Numbered from the stretch's first letter, positions 30,601 through 41,800 are shown. The stretch: 44,000 nucleotides of DNA from Strigamia acuminata (GCA_949358305.1 CASHSZ010000093.1:50001-94000), one strand, 5' to 3'. The notes: generated by a model from the sequence alone, not told the origin. Program-made: numbers and translations.

Positions 30601-32630
30601 GATTTCTGGGCTAGCGGTATAATCCAGCAATAGCGTGTTGCGTCGTCGATGACGGTAAGGACAAAACGTGCTCCTCCAAACGATGGAACTGGGGCTGGCC
30701 CCCAAATATCCATGTGGAGAAGGTCCAAAGGCTTCGTAGTCGAGGGATTAGGATCAGGCTTATGAGAAGCTTTTGTCGATTTGGCTATTCTGCAGTCGTT
30801 GCAGGCCAATTCCCTGCTCACTTCCCCTGGTGACATTCCGTAAACTTGGTCGTTTGCGGCCAATAGCTTCATTCCATTCGTATGAAGGTGGCCAAGACGG
30901 CTATGCCATAAGCCGGTGGCGTCCTTGACGGAGGCTGGATTGGCGATGACCTTCTTTTTAGGTTGAGACGGGTTGCCAAGGGGAGGAAAGGAATTTGCAT
31001 TTGGAATTGCAATAGGAGTTGCCGTTGGGATTGACTGTAGGGCATTCGCATAGGAAGGAAGGGTGGTCAAATCGTTGTGGATTTGAGTAGGGATAGGAGG
31101 AGGAATCGGATTGGTTGGAATGGGAGCTTGTTGGACGGGAATTTGCTTCACGGGTTCAACTAGCGGCATTTCAATCCGAAAATCCGTAATTTCTCGTTGC
31201 TGTCCTTTTCCCTTTTTCGGTTTGGGAATTTTAATGAAATCCTCTTCCGTAGTCACGTACATTTGCGGCGGTAGCGTTGGAGTCGGTTGTACAGTGGGAG
31301 AAACCGTTGTCGCAAATGTCGGATTTGTACACAAACCGTCCACATAATAAAGACCTCCTCTCTCCTTTGCACGAATAAGAGGGCTGCGAATGTCCGATTC
31401 GTAAACATGTATCTCACTATTGAAAATGTGGATATGATGTCGCGCCTTGTCTATCTTCGAAACCGAAATCAAGTTTGCCTCGAAATTCGGCGCGTAAAGG
31501 ACGTTTGTTAAATTCACGGTGCACCGGGTCTTATCGATCGCCATTAGCAAACGAACCGTTCCTTTTCCCGTCACTTGGGACTTTCCCTGTCCCAACTCGA
31601 TGTCGAATGGAATGACATCGGTGAACTCGGTGAAACCGGCACGCACGTGAGATACGTGATCTGTAGCGCCGCAATCCAGAATCCACTCATTGGATTGCAT
31701 AAAATGAGCGACTGGACGTTGGATAACCTGCGGCGCATTGACAAAATATGTCCCCTCTCGGTGTGGATGCGAGCTTTCTCGGGGACGCGCGTTGTTGGCC
31801 TTCGCAGCAGCGTTCTTGTTGCGCCGGCGACTCTTGCTCCGAGAATTACGTTGGAGTGAAACCGTAGGTTGTCCCTGTTGTTGACGGGGTAGACGTGGAC
31901 ATCGGTTCGCGTAATGTCCGAGCTGGTCGCAATTAAAACACTTCACTGTCGAGATATCACGAGGTCCGGATTTATTTCGGGGTCGGAATTGTCCCTTCAT
32001 AGACGTGTGAGCTGATGATTGGCTCGTTCCGAGCAACCCGATGGATTTGAGCCGCATGTGCTCGGAAATCAGCTGCTCGGCGACATCCTTCGGCGTGAAT
32101 TGGGGATCCGGCCAGTGGTATATGGCAAATGTTGCCTGAGCATATTCAGGCGGCAGACACTTCAAATACTGGTATGCGTGGTGAACCGGGCTAATAATCT
32201 CGTTGACATCGCTTAGTTGCCGCACGTAATTGTCGACGCGGGCAATGAAGTCCGGCATATCTTCGCCAGGTTGGAGTTGGAGGCTGAGAAACTCCCAGCG
32301 CATCGCCGCTTGACGGGCTCTAGAGCTGGGTGCGTAGGTTTTCGCCAACTTGTCCCACGCCTCCTTTGGCGTGTTACAGGTTTCCAAAACTGTACGCTTG
32401 GCGGGGCTCACATGGATGTATATGTGGCCTAGGGCCTTGTCCTTCTTCACCATAAAGCGGTCAAGTTCTTTTGGCGTCAGGGTGGCAATGTGCTCTGCCT
32501 CCTTATCCTCCGTTACGTGACGCCAAAGCCCTTCCGATTTTAAGAGAAACTGCATCGACAATCGCCATTGTTCATAATTGTCGACACCGAGAACCGGAAT
32601 TAAACTGTTCGAGTTGGCCGCTTTCTGCAT
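27627..32630 (-). CDS. Copia-2 Gag-Pol polyprotein (1667 aa, intact)
   Basis: Order and approximate residues: capsid region of UBN2/copia type (1-200), CCHC zinc knuckle (231-244), aspartic protease with DCGA (319-322), integrase zinc motif (574-620), integrase core with TDRGGEF, reverse transcriptase with YVDD (about 1355), and RNase H with DASWASD (about 1518) and TMEAE (about 1558). There is no frameshift or stop. The pol part is clearly homologous to copia-1 over its length, while LTRs and leader differ, so the two are sister families. The active-site Cys in DCGA, where copia proteases usually have Ser or Thr, is shared by both. Confidence 0.96.
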   Translation of the reverse strand: MQKAANSNSLIPVLGVDNYEQWRLSMQFLLKSEGLWRHVTEDKEAEHIATLTPKELDRFMVKKDKALGHIYIHVSPAKRTVLETCNTPKEAWDKLAKTYAPSSRARQAAMRWEFLSLQLQPGEDMPDFIARVDNYVRQLSDVNEIISPVHHAYQYLKCLPPEYAQATFAIYHWPDPQFTPKDVAEQLISEHMRLKSIGLLGTSQSSAHTSMKGQFRPRNKSGPRDISTVKCFNCDQLGHYANRCPRLPRQQQGQPTVSLQRNSRSKSRRRNKNAAAKANNARPRESSHPHREGTYFVNAPQVIQRPVAHFMQSNEWILDCGATDHVSHVRAGFTEFTDVIPFDIELGQGKSQVTGKGTVRLLMAIDKTRCTVNLTNVLYAPNFEANLISVSKIDKARHHIHIFNSEIHVYESDIRSPLIRAKERGGLYYVDGLCTNPTFATTVSPTVQPTPTLPPQMYVTTEEDFIKIPKPKKGKGQQREITDFRIEMPLVEPVKQIPVQQAPIPTNPIPPPIPTQIHNDLTTLPSYANALQSIPTATPIAIPNANSFPPLGNPSQPKKKVIANPASVKDATGLWHSRLGHLHTNGMKLLAANDQVYGMSPGEVSRELACNDCRIAKSTKASHKPDPNPSTTKPLDLLHMDIWGPAPVPSFGGARFVLTVIDDATRYCWIIPLAQKSQVFATFKDFVARVERIQDTQIKAIRTDRGGEFMSNEFLRYLQAKGIQGQRTNPSSPQMNGTAERINRTMADNFRAVLSETKLPEALWAELSVTFAYIKNRSPHSRLNNQVPYILWRQRALSLRHLRKVGSKCWVHYTAPGRKKLDPRAWEGYLVGYASGTRGYRIWNPTDNQVYESIHVKIDERQSYRKSIKISTQQPQQSFTGPGQQTVTFDDNLHYHQWPKGSDSEASEHSANDSERVSTASASMHTPLAFPHIHIPPPTTPERALLDLCATLPPGSASLRQSHHISYEEERDTDHDIREMDELSIYPETSEHVDASAEQSARPSPPTTPRTSAPPSPQRSAAPSLPRETPVPTPRFITTRRQQRVDDQAAQGLQIFDPDPNSPATARHTTHKWRFVGGDGECREWVREEHLRKDQKPGKILIDVYYFPTPKIRLRSYHDIEEYCMLNNIDYDPGLFFFGNLEHKLPTLPGVRHAAHLCRTEPASFAEIPKFNDAPKWREAIGEELDMFKEREIYKEVPRPPDTTILGCKWIFKLKTDAAGTVTRYRARLVAQGFYQTLGVDFDEVFSPVVNFILIRLFFCLLVVLRGWQDAHLDVKGAYLYGELKHKVYMRIPAGATCTDPNNVWLLLKSLYGLHQSGRQWFEKLDETLRALGFRRLPACNCVYVFGNTAVMLVYVDDIVVFYASDSVFKQLIRLISSKFDIVNLGPITKLLGVEFIRDAGRTFITQRAYIAKLVKKFGATTNNLVKTPVTPGTTLVRGSTENLDDFPYRSLIGSLLFLASRTRPDILYSVIALAQYNTCYNRTHIRALLQVLQYVANTAELCIELSGCSSSQLSAFTDASWASDPETSLSFGGYIVYVGNVPIGWSCRKQSTVACSTMEAEFIALVECVKEIFWLDSVYTEFPILNRLSRPIVYSDALASIQFTSNDIENAKTKHIRVKFHWLREWFTAGVFDLRKVAGEVNTADIFTKWLSSERLRSLISRIFRV

Positions 32631-33522
32631 CGTAGATCGATTCGCGAAGAGCGTAACACAACGCGAAAATCACACTGACTCAGAGAGAGGCGCTGAAATG
32701 TCGCACAAGATTGGAGCACTTTTCACAATTTTCACAATTCGGAGCACTTCACTGCACGGTTCCCTCGGTGTTCGAGGCGAAAAACCACAAATTGGGCAAT
32801 TCCTTCTGAAGGAATCAAATAACCTCCGGTTGCCAGTCTGAGAGGGTCCGATCGGCTTCCTGGAGCCGCGGGAAACCTCACTTGTACCGCGACAAGCACA
32901 ACCGGAGAATACGTGTAAGCGTGATCGGACTCGATCGAAGAGCAAACACGATTCTAAAGGAACCCCCAAAAGCCTTAAATTTATCTTAAGATTAACAATG
33001 GTATTTCGACAGAAGGAGAAATAGGTGAATCGATCGCGGTTGCGATCCTCGTGCAAATGAAGGCACGGCGCAGTTTTCTCGAAAAACTGAAAAAAACGCA
33101 AATTCGGATTGAAAAATCCGAATTTCTTCTCGATAAATCGAGGCTCTTCGTCCGGAAAATAATAGATCGACGATACTGTGCATACGCCGGGGTATACACA
33201 GCGGAATTCGATCCGTTTCTCGTTGAAAAGTGTCACTTCGACACTGGCGAAAGGAAAATCGACGAATAATCTGAAAATATAAAATATTTCTCTCGAAATT
33301 CGCGAATCCCGCGTAATTTCGGAGAAAATTAGACAAATGTTGATGTGATTGACGACCCTGGTCGTCTGTGAACGTCGGTAGGACGTCGGCGTCGTAGGCG
33401 AGACGAAAATCGAGACAAAATGGCCGCCGAAAATCTGAAAATAAAAATATCGGCGCAAATTCGCGAATTTTGCGAAAAAGCGTCGAAAGATCAGGTAAAT
33501 AGAACGGTTGTTCACTGAACAA
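32631..33522 (-). other. Untranslated leader of copia-2
   Basis: About 890 bases, similar in length to the leader of copia-1. It also contains repeated TTTTCAGATTTTCG-like motifs (for example near 33432 and 33270 on the minus strand) and a CGTTCACAGACGACCAGGG box. Open frames across it on either strand (for example 32670-33713) are not conserved in copia-1 and are not annotated. Confidence 0.6.
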
Positions 33523-33538
33523 CCATCCTCTGCTACCA
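33523..33538 (-). promoter_or_regulatory. Primer-binding site of copia-2
   Basis: TGGTAGCAGAGGATGG is complementary over 16 bases to the 3' end of animal initiator-Met tRNA, one base inside the 5' LTR. Confidence 0.9.
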
Positions 33539-33539
33539 A

Positions 33540-34067
33540 TGTAGACAGAGAATGCGCAAAATATCGGTTATCACCGATTGGAAGCGTGTTTGGAGCCGCG
33601 CTACACGCGCGGACGGCGGCGATACGATCCGTATCGCTTGCAAACAAAGTGCGCGACGTAAGGTCGCTTATACGCACTGTGGGCTGCTCTAAAGCAATGA
33701 ATAGACCCAACACAATGTCAAAAATATATAAAACACTTTATAAAACGAAATATACATTACAAAACAGGTGGAAAATATCCAAGGAGCTGGAATCAAAGGA
33801 TCGCGCCATCTTGGATTTTTGGATACCGTGATAAGGGCACCCTGGTGCCGGAAATTAACATTAGGTGTGAACAAATCATTGAATTGGAGAACAAATCATA
33901 GTCTAAAAGGTACAGGAGTATGGAATTACATACGGGACAGCGCAAAACGAATAGTAACATCGAAATCAATCAAATAATGACAAGAATACGCTGTATACCT
34001 AAACATAATGGGAAATCTAGGAAATAACGAATATATTCATCGATACAAATTGGTCTTTTGACCAACA
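33540..34067 (-). repeat. 5' LTR of copia-2
   Basis: This is the partner of 26890-27417. GGATC follows at 34068-34072. Confidence 0.95.
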
Positions 34068-35660
34068 GGATCGTGACGGGATCGTCGACGGCCCGTTAAC
34101 GGCCCGTGCGGGCCGTTGCGGGCCGTTGACGGGCCGTTGACGGGCCGTTAACGGGCCGTTAACGGGCCGTTACGGCGTGAATCGAAAAAATCAACAACCG
34201 ACAACACGTACGTGAAAACGCGTACAACATTCATAGACATTAATCTCGAATCCTGTTTTCGGTTTTGCCCCGTTAACGGGCCGTTAACGGCCCGTGCGGG
34301 CCGTTGCGGGATCGTGACGGGACCGTCGACGGCCCGTTAACGGCCCGTGCGGGCCGTTGCGGGATCGTGACGGGACCGTCAGCGGCCCGTTAACGGCCCG
34401 TGCGGGCCGTTGCGGGATCGTGACGGGATCGTCGACGGCCCGTTAACGGCCCGTGCGGGCCGTTGCGGGATCGTGACGGGACCGTCAGCGGCCCGTTAAC
34501 GGCCCGTGCGGGCCGTTGCGGGCCGTTGACGGGCCGTTGACGGGCCGTTAACGGGCCGTTAACGGGCCGTTACGGCGTGAATCGAAAAAATCAACAACCG
34601 ACAACACGTACATGAAAACGCGTACAACATTCATAGACATTAATCTCGAATCCTGTTTTTGGTTTTACGCCGTTAACGGGCCGTTAACGGGCCGTTAACG
34701 GCCCGTTAACGGCCCGCGTGAGGTCGTACGGGCCGTCGGCGAGCCGAAGTCCGGGAACGAAGGCCGTGACGGGATCGTGACGGGACCGTCAGCGGCCCGT
34801 TAACGGCCCGTGCGGGCCGTTGCGGGATCGTGACGGGATCGTCGACGGCCCGTTAACGGCCCGTGCGGGCCGTTGCGGGCCGTTGACGGGCCGTTGACGG
34901 GCCGTTAACGGGCCGTTAACGGGCCGTTACGGCGTAAATCGAAAAAATCAACAACCGACAACACGTACGTGAAAACGCGTACAACATTCATAGACATTAA
35001 TCTCGAATCCTGTTTTTGGTTTTACGCCGTTAACGGGCCGTTAACGGCCCGTTAACGGCCCGTTAACGGCCCGCACAGGCCGTGACGGGATCGTGACGGG
35101 ACTGTCGGCGGCCCGTTAACGGCCCGCACGAGCCGTGACGGGATCGTGACGGGACCGTCGGCAGCCCGTTAACGGCCCGTACGACTCCATGCGGGCCGTT
35201 GACGGGATCGTGACGGGACCGTCGGCAGCCCGTTAACGGCCCGCACGGGCCGTGACGGGATCGTGACGGGACCGTCGGCGGCCCGTTAACGGCCCGCACG
35301 GGCCGTGACGGGATCGTGACGGGACCGTCGGCGGCCCGTTAACGGCCCGCACGAGCCGTGACGGGATCGTGACGGGACCGTTGGCGGCCCGTTAACGGCC
35401 CGCACGGGCCGTGACGGGATCGTGACGGGACCGTCGGCGGCCCGTTAACGGCTTGTACGGGCCGTTACGGGATCGTGACGGGACCGTCGGCGGCCCGTTA
35501 ACGGCCCGCACGGGCCGTTAACGGGGTCGTTACGGGACCGTCGGCGGCCCGTGCGGCGGCCTCGCCAACCTCGTGCGGCCCGTTAACGGCCCGTACGGGC
35601 CGTTACGGGGCCGTTGCGGGATCGTCGGCGGCCCGTTAACGGCCCGCACGGGACAACGGG
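34068..35660 (-). repeat. GC-rich palindromic satellite, right arm (part 2)
   Basis: It continues the array interrupted by copia-2, with AT-rich spacers at 34247, 34647 and 35004 (spacing 400 and 357). From about 35030 on it lacks spacers and consists of units such as CGTGACGGGACCGTCGGCGG with a period of about 60 bp. It ends near 35660. Confidence 0.93.
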
Positions 35661-36181
35661 CGCCAACGAGCGCCGGTAGTCCCGGTAATTTGTTTCAAAA
35701 TAAATATTTGTCACCGTCTCCCCTCCCTCCTCCTCCTCCCCCTCCTCTCCCTCTCGAGGCCAGACACGGCCGCTCCAAAATACGAACCACGACGATGCCT
35801 CCGTACCGATAGACCGAGTGGGTCGCGCGACAGACAATGCGCGCAAACTACCGTCGGCGCACGGTGTGCACGGCGCAACACCACGGAAGTAACTACCGGT
35901 GCGCCCCTCGTGCGTGCGAGGCAACCCCGAGCTCGCTTAAAGAAGCCACGCAACAACAACCGAGTTCGTTTATCTATTTATTTATTTTTTATTCGTCTAG
36001 CATTTTAAACGAATCGATGAAAACAAATGAAAACAAACAAACAAATTAATAAACAAATCGAATACATAAAAAAATAAAATAAAATAAAATAAAATAAAAT
36101 AAAATAAAGATGAAATGAAATGAAATAAAATGAAATATTGGCCGTTTCGATCCTCGATGTCGCCTTTATCTGCCTATCCAT
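35661..36181. other. Intergenic region right of the satellite
   Basis: It contains a (CTC)n-like pyrimidine tract (35718-35757), a GC-rich stretch with open frames on the minus strand but no clear splice pairing, and a (TAAAA)n run (36067-36135). A minus-strand exon ending in EEGEEEEGGET at about 35716 is conceivable, but its donor (GTGACA) is weak. Confidence 0.4.
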
Positions 36182-37005
36182 CTATTCTGAAATGAGAGAA
36201 GAAAAGATGAGTATTCGAAGAGGCGCTTAGTGGAGAATTCGCTCACTGTCCCGTTTCTTCGACTCGCGGGTAACCGCCGGTGCGTCGGAGGAGCCACCAG
36301 TGTTGGGTGGCGGCTAAAAAAAAAAAAAAAAAAAAAAAAACGAATGTTTGTCGAAATACGGGGAAAAAAAGGTGCGTACATGCACGGTGAACGTTTTCCA
36401 CCGACTGACTCACTCACCATGCGCATCAGCATTCTAACTATAGCGCGGTGCGCGTCCAACGCCAAACGCGAGAACACGGGGCCTCCAGCCGGGAGCAACT
36501 CGACTCCATCGGCGACGTCTCGGTCGTCGCTCTCTTCCTCCTCTTCCTCTTCATCTTCTTCTTCTTCCTCTTCTTCTCCTTCTCCTCCCTCTCCTCCTTC
36601 TTCGCCCTCTCCCTCCTCCGCCACTGTCTTTGCCGGAGCCTCCAGCCCGCCCGACAAGGGAGCGGCGGACGACGTAGATGGGACGGCGTCGCTCGACGAC
36701 GAGGCGACGACGCGCGCTGGCGACGATTCTCCGTCTTGACGCGGCTGGAAAATGGAGGGGGAATAGGCGAATGAATAGACGAATGAACGACGACAATCTT
36801 GACGGGATACCTTTTTGGTTGGCGCCGGATCGCCCGCTTCCCCGGGACGCTTTACCGTTCGCTGCGTCTCCGGCGACTGTGGCTGCGTCGGCGTCTCCGA
36901 CGTCCCCGGTGACGGTGGTTGCGACGGTAGCTGCGACTGCGGCGGCTGCAGCTGCGTCAGCGCCTCGTTCTCGCTCCCACTCTCGCTCTCGTTTTCGATC
37001 GGCAT
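36182..37005 (-). CDS. Four-exon gene, about 197-aa Ser/Pro/Gln-rich and highly acidic protein
   Basis: Exons are 37005-36811, 36744-36418, 36313-36247 and 36186-36182. The donors are GTATCC, GTGAGT and GTGAGC and the acceptors TTCCAG, TTTTAG (after a T25 tract) and TTTCAG. The product starts MPIENESESGSENE, has Gln/Pro repeats (QLQPPQSQLP), a lysine pair before intron 1, an acidic run of about 30 Glu/Asp in exon 2, then a short hydrophobic helix (FSRLALDAHRAIVRMLMRM). The last exon would add only one codon before TAG. If that intron is retained, the protein ends six residues later. The ATG immediately follows TCTACAG. I recognise no family; composition resembles nuclear acidic proteins, which is weak evidence. 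Confidence 0.65.
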
Positions 37006-37820
37006 CTGTAGAGAAGGAATAAATTAAATTAAATTGAATTAAATCGAAGCGCGAGCGCGGTAAAACCGAAAGAAGAAGGGGTGGAGGTGAGGAAAAGAGA
37101 CCGAAGGACGAGCGAGAGGGGGGCGCTATAGTTTCACCGCACGACTCGTTGCACTATACGAATTGCCCCGAAACAAACGCCTATTTATTTCTTTATTTTT
37201 TTTTATTTATTCATTCATTCGTTAATCTCGTCCACTCGTTAAGTTTTATCAAATTCGTTAAACTCGTTCGTCCATTCGTCAAATTGGTCGTTTCGTCTAG
37301 CGACGAGAACAACGGCGACGCTAACGTTTACGCGAGTAACTCGGTGAGTTCGTGCATTCTGCGCACGCAAAACGCGAACGCGGCCAATTGACAAAATAAC
37401 ATTTTACAAGTAATGGTTTAATAATTTACCTCCGTGTGCGAAGCGCGTGTCGCGTCCATTGTGTCTGTCTGTCTGATTTTGGCGAATGAACCGACGCGAC
37501 GCCCGGTGATAACAATGGCGATAATGACACGCGACGTAGCATACTTCTAGCTAAACAACAATAATAATAATAATTCATTAAAAAAATAAAATGAAATAGA
37601 ATAATTAAATAAACAAACAAAATAATAAATAGATAAATAAATAAATAAATAAATAAATAAGTCGAAAATAAATAAACTAGCGGCGGGACGGGCCGAGGTC
37701 AGAGATTTTGCTCCGTTCTCGCGTCTGTCTATTCCGGGTAGAGGGAGGGAGCGAACGGGCGCGCGCCGGACATCGCTCGGAATTAAAAAACGGGTAACGG
37801 GGGAAGACAGACAGTCGAAA
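37006..37820. other. Intergenic region upstream of the acidic-protein gene
   Basis: It contains AATTAAATT repeats next to the start codon, AT-rich TTTATT tracts (37182-37215), and (AAAT)n at 37630-37660. No clear donor precedes the AG|ATG of the minus-strand gene. GTGAAA at about 37132 is only a weak possibility. Nothing else is supported. Confidence 0.45.
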
Positions 37821-38765
37821 TTTGATTCCCCGGTCGTGGAATCGACTCCGCGACCCGTGCTTTAACGGTTAATTGGATTATCTTCGTCGTGACTTATCGG
37901 GATAAAAATTTTATAGAAAATCGGCCGTATCGTATTTTATTTTCATCTTCCGAGGGTCTCGCGTCGTCGTTGTGGACGGGAGTCTTCCCGAACACGTTCG
38001 ACGGGCTTCGCGAATGCTTTCAGATCGGACGCGGAACTCGGGCCCGCCGCTCGGTCGAGCGGCGCCAGTACCCGCCGAGCGGCGCGGTATCCGATCAAAT
38101 AACTCCCTTGCTTCGTCACGGTCTCGGACTGGCCTTCGGGCCGGTCAAAATAACAAATAAATGAATAAATCGAAAATAGAACGCCCCCGTCCCGGCGAGA
38201 CTAGGGGCGGGTGGCGTCGTTGAGCGGCGGCAGCGGCGGCGGTAGCCCCGACGACTCGCCCCGAAAATAAGCTCCCGCACCAGCATTCCTTCGTCCGTCT
38301 AAACCTCGCAGCGCGTGCGGTCGCGTGCATTCTACTCGTGTCCGGTGTGGCGATCGGTACAGAGTAAAAAAAAGATCACCCGAAAAAGAAAGACGATTAA
38401 AGTTTTAATTCTCCGGTCGTGGAACCGACTTTGCGGTTCGTGCTTTAACCGTTAATTAGGTTATCTTCGTCGCAACTCGTCGTAATAAAAATTTCACAGA
38501 AAATCAGCCGTTTCGTATTTTATTTTCATCTTCCGGGGGTCTCGCGCCGTCGTTGTGGACGGGAGTCTTCCCGAACACGTTCGATGGGTTTTGCCGACAC
38601 TTTCAGATCGAATGCGGAACTCGGGCCCGTCGCTCGGTCGAGCGGCGCCAGTACCCGCCGAGCGGCACGGTATCCGATACCCGTCTTTTTTAAACCTCCC
38701 TTGCTTCGTCGGTCTCAGACTGGCCTTCGGGTCGGTCAAAATAAATAAATAAATAAATAAATGAA

Positions 38766-38816
<51 letters not shown>

Positions 38817-41800
38817 GTAGGTCGGGAAATAGAACGCGTTCGTCCCGGCGAATAGTGGCAGCTGGGGTCGTCGAGTGAGTGGCGGCGGCAGCGGCAACCT
38901 CGATGACTCGCCCCGAAAATAAAGTCCCGCGTCGGCATCCCTTCGTGCGTCCTTCGTCCGTCTAATCCTCGCAGCGCGTGCGGTCGCGTGCATTCTACTC
39001 GTGTCCGATGTAGCGACCGGTACGAGGTAAAAAAAATATCACACGAAAAAGAAAGACGATTAAAATTTTAATTCTCCGGTTGTGGAACCGACTTCGCGGT
39101 TCGTGCTTTAATCGTTAATTAGATTATCGTCGTCGCAATTTATCGGAATAAAATTTTTACGGAAAATTGACATTTCCGTATTTCATTTTCATCTTTCGGG
39201 GGTCTTGCGCCGTCATAATCGGAGCGAGTCTCGCTCGATGCGTTCGACGGACTTTGTGGGAGTTTCCAGATCGCCAGCGGAACGAGGGGCCGTGGCTCGT
39301 CCGAGCGGCGCAGTACCCGTCGAGTGGCGCGGTACCCGAGTTCTTGCATCCAACGGTGGACACATCTTTGTCGAGAGCACCTCTCGGTCTCAGACCGGCC
39401 TTCGGGCCGGTCAAAAAAAATAAACAAATAAATAAATAAATAAATAAATAAACGAGTCGGCGAATAAAGGCGGTTGGGGTCGCTGGACGGTGGCGGTGGT
39501 GGTGGCAGCGGCAACCCCGACGACTCGTCGCAAAAGATAAGCTCCCGCGCCGGCATCCGTTTGCTCGTCTAAACCTCGCAGTGCGCGTGCGGTCGCGTGC
39601 ATTCTACTCGTGTCCGATGTGGCGATCGGCATAGATCACCCGAAAAAGGAAAGACGATTAAAATTTTAATTCTCCGGTCGTGGAACCGACTTTGTGGTTT
39701 GCGTTTTAACCGTTAATTAGGTTATCTTCGTCGCACTTTATCGCAATAAAAATTTTATAGGAAACCCGCCGCTCCGCATTTTATTTTCACCTCCCGGGGG
39801 TCTTGCGCCGTCGTATTCGATGGCAGTCGCCTTCGGTGCGTTCAATTGACCCCGTGAGTGCTTTCGGATCGAGACCGATGTGAGAGGTCGACATTCACGC
39901 CCCGACGATCGGTGCGGACCACTGGCATTTTTTCACCCATCCGTTTATCGGTCGTCGGTCCGATGCACGCTCCAGCCAGTGATTTTGTCGACGGGTCTCC
40001 GAGAGCGGTCTCGGTCTCAGACTGGCCTTCGGGCCGGTCAAAATAATAAATAAATAAATAAATAAATAAATGGATCGGAAATAGGTCGCACCCGTCCCGG
40101 CGAGAATAAGGGTGGGTGGCGTCGTTGAGCGACGTCAGCGGCAGCGACGTCAGCGGCAGCGACAGCCCCGACGACTAACTCGCCCCGAAAATAAGGTCCT
40201 GCGCCGGCATCCGTTCGTTCGTTCAAACCTCGCAGCGCTCGTGCGGTCGCGTGCATTCTACTCGTGTCCGACGTGGCGATCGGTACGGAGTAAAAAAAAA
40301 AAGATCATCAGAGAAAGGAAGACGATTAAAATTTTAATTCTCCAGTCGTGGCACCGACTTTGCGGTTTGTGCTTTAACCGTTAATTAGGTTATCTTCGTT
40401 GTGGCAGATTCGAATAAAAGTTTTACAAAATAATCGTCGTTTTACATTTTTAAATCATTTCCCAGGGACCGTGTACCGTCGCAGTCGATGCGAGTCCCGG
40501 TCATCGCATCCGATAGACATTGCGGACGTTTTTCAGATCGAGACTGGAGTACCTGTTGAGTACCAAATGGCCGGTCGGTCGTTGGTGTGGTTCCGTCTCC
40601 TAAAATGTTCGTCGCCATTTTCTGTTGGTCGAGTCGCCTACCATCCAATGGTCGGTCGGTGGGTCTCGGTCTCAGACTGGCCTTCGGGCCGGTCAAAATA
40701 ACAAATAAATGAATAAATCGGAAATAGAACGTCCCCGTCCCGGCCAGAATAGGGGCAGGTGGTGTCGTTGAGCGGCGTCAGCGGCAGCGACAGCCCGGAC
40801 GAATCGCCCCGAAAATAAGGTCCTGCGCTGGCATCCGTTTGTTCGTTCAAACCTCGCAGCGCTCGTGCGGTCGCGTGCATTCTACTCGTGTCCGACGTGG
40901 CGATCGGTACGGAGTAAAAAAAAAAAAGATCATCAGAGAAAGGAAGACGATTAAAATTTTAATTCTCCGGTCGTGGCACCGACTTTGCGGTTCGTACTTT
41001 AACCGTTAATTAGGTTATCTTCGTCGTAATTCGTTGGAATAAAAATTTTATAGAAAATGAGCCGTTTCGTATTTTATTTTCATCTTCCGGGGGTCTCGCG
41101 CCGTCGTTGTGGACGGGAGTCTTCCCGAACACGTTCGATGGGTTTTGCCAACACTTTCAGATCGAACTCGGGACTCGGGCCCGCCGCTCGGTCGAGCGGC
41201 GCACAGTACCCGCCGAGCGGCGCGGTATCCGATATAAAAGGACCCTTGCTTCGCCACGGTCTCAGACTGGCCTTCGGGCCGGTCAAAATAATAAATAAAT
41301 AAATAAATAAATAAGTCCGAAAATGGAACGTATCCGTCCCGACGAATAGATGCGGTTGGGGTCGTTGAGCGACAGCGGCGGCAGCGGCAGCCCCGACGAC
41401 TCGCCCCGAAAATAAGCTCCCTTACCGGCATTCCTTCGACCGTCTAAACCTCGCAGCATGCGTGCGGTCGCGTGCATTCTACTCGTGTCCGATGTGGCGA
41501 TCGGTACGAGGTAAAAAAAATATCACACGAAAAAAGAAAGACGATTAAAATTTTAATTCTTCGGTCGTGGGACCGACTTTGCGGTCCGTGCTTTAACCGT
41601 TAATTAGGTTATCTTCGTCGTAATTCGTTGGAATAAAAATTTTATAGAAAATGAGCCGTTTCGTATTTTATTTTCATCTTCCGGGGGTCTCGCGCCGTCG
41701 TTGTGGACGGGAGTCTTCCCGAACACGTTCGATGGGTTTTGCCAACACTTTCAGATCGAACTCGGGACTCGGGCCCGCCGCTCGGTCGAGCGGCGCACAG

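Larger units (their letters stand above)
26890..34067 (-). mobile_element. Complete Ty1/copia retrotransposon, copy 2
   Basis: The 7178-bp element on the minus strand has 528-bp LTRs (26890-27417 and 33540-34067, constant offset 6650, no difference seen), GGATC target duplications, a 16-nt primer-binding site, a purine tract and one intact gag-pol frame of 1667 codons. Removing the element with one duplication makes the neighbouring satellite spacers exactly 357 bp apart, the unit length found elsewhere. It is therefore a precise and recent insertion into a finished array. It appears autonomous. Confidence 0.97.

Noticed and set aside
32670-33713. Minus-strand 347-codon frame covering the copia-2 leader and LTR, as an extra env-like gene
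   Set aside because: It lies upstream of gag, runs through primer site and LTR, has no signal peptide or membrane pattern, and is not matched in copia-1.
35583-35959. Minus-strand frames with GEEGEEEEGGE near the right end of the satellite
   Set aside because: They run into satellite sequence and only a weak donor is present. Kept as a remark in the intergenic entry and not as a gene.
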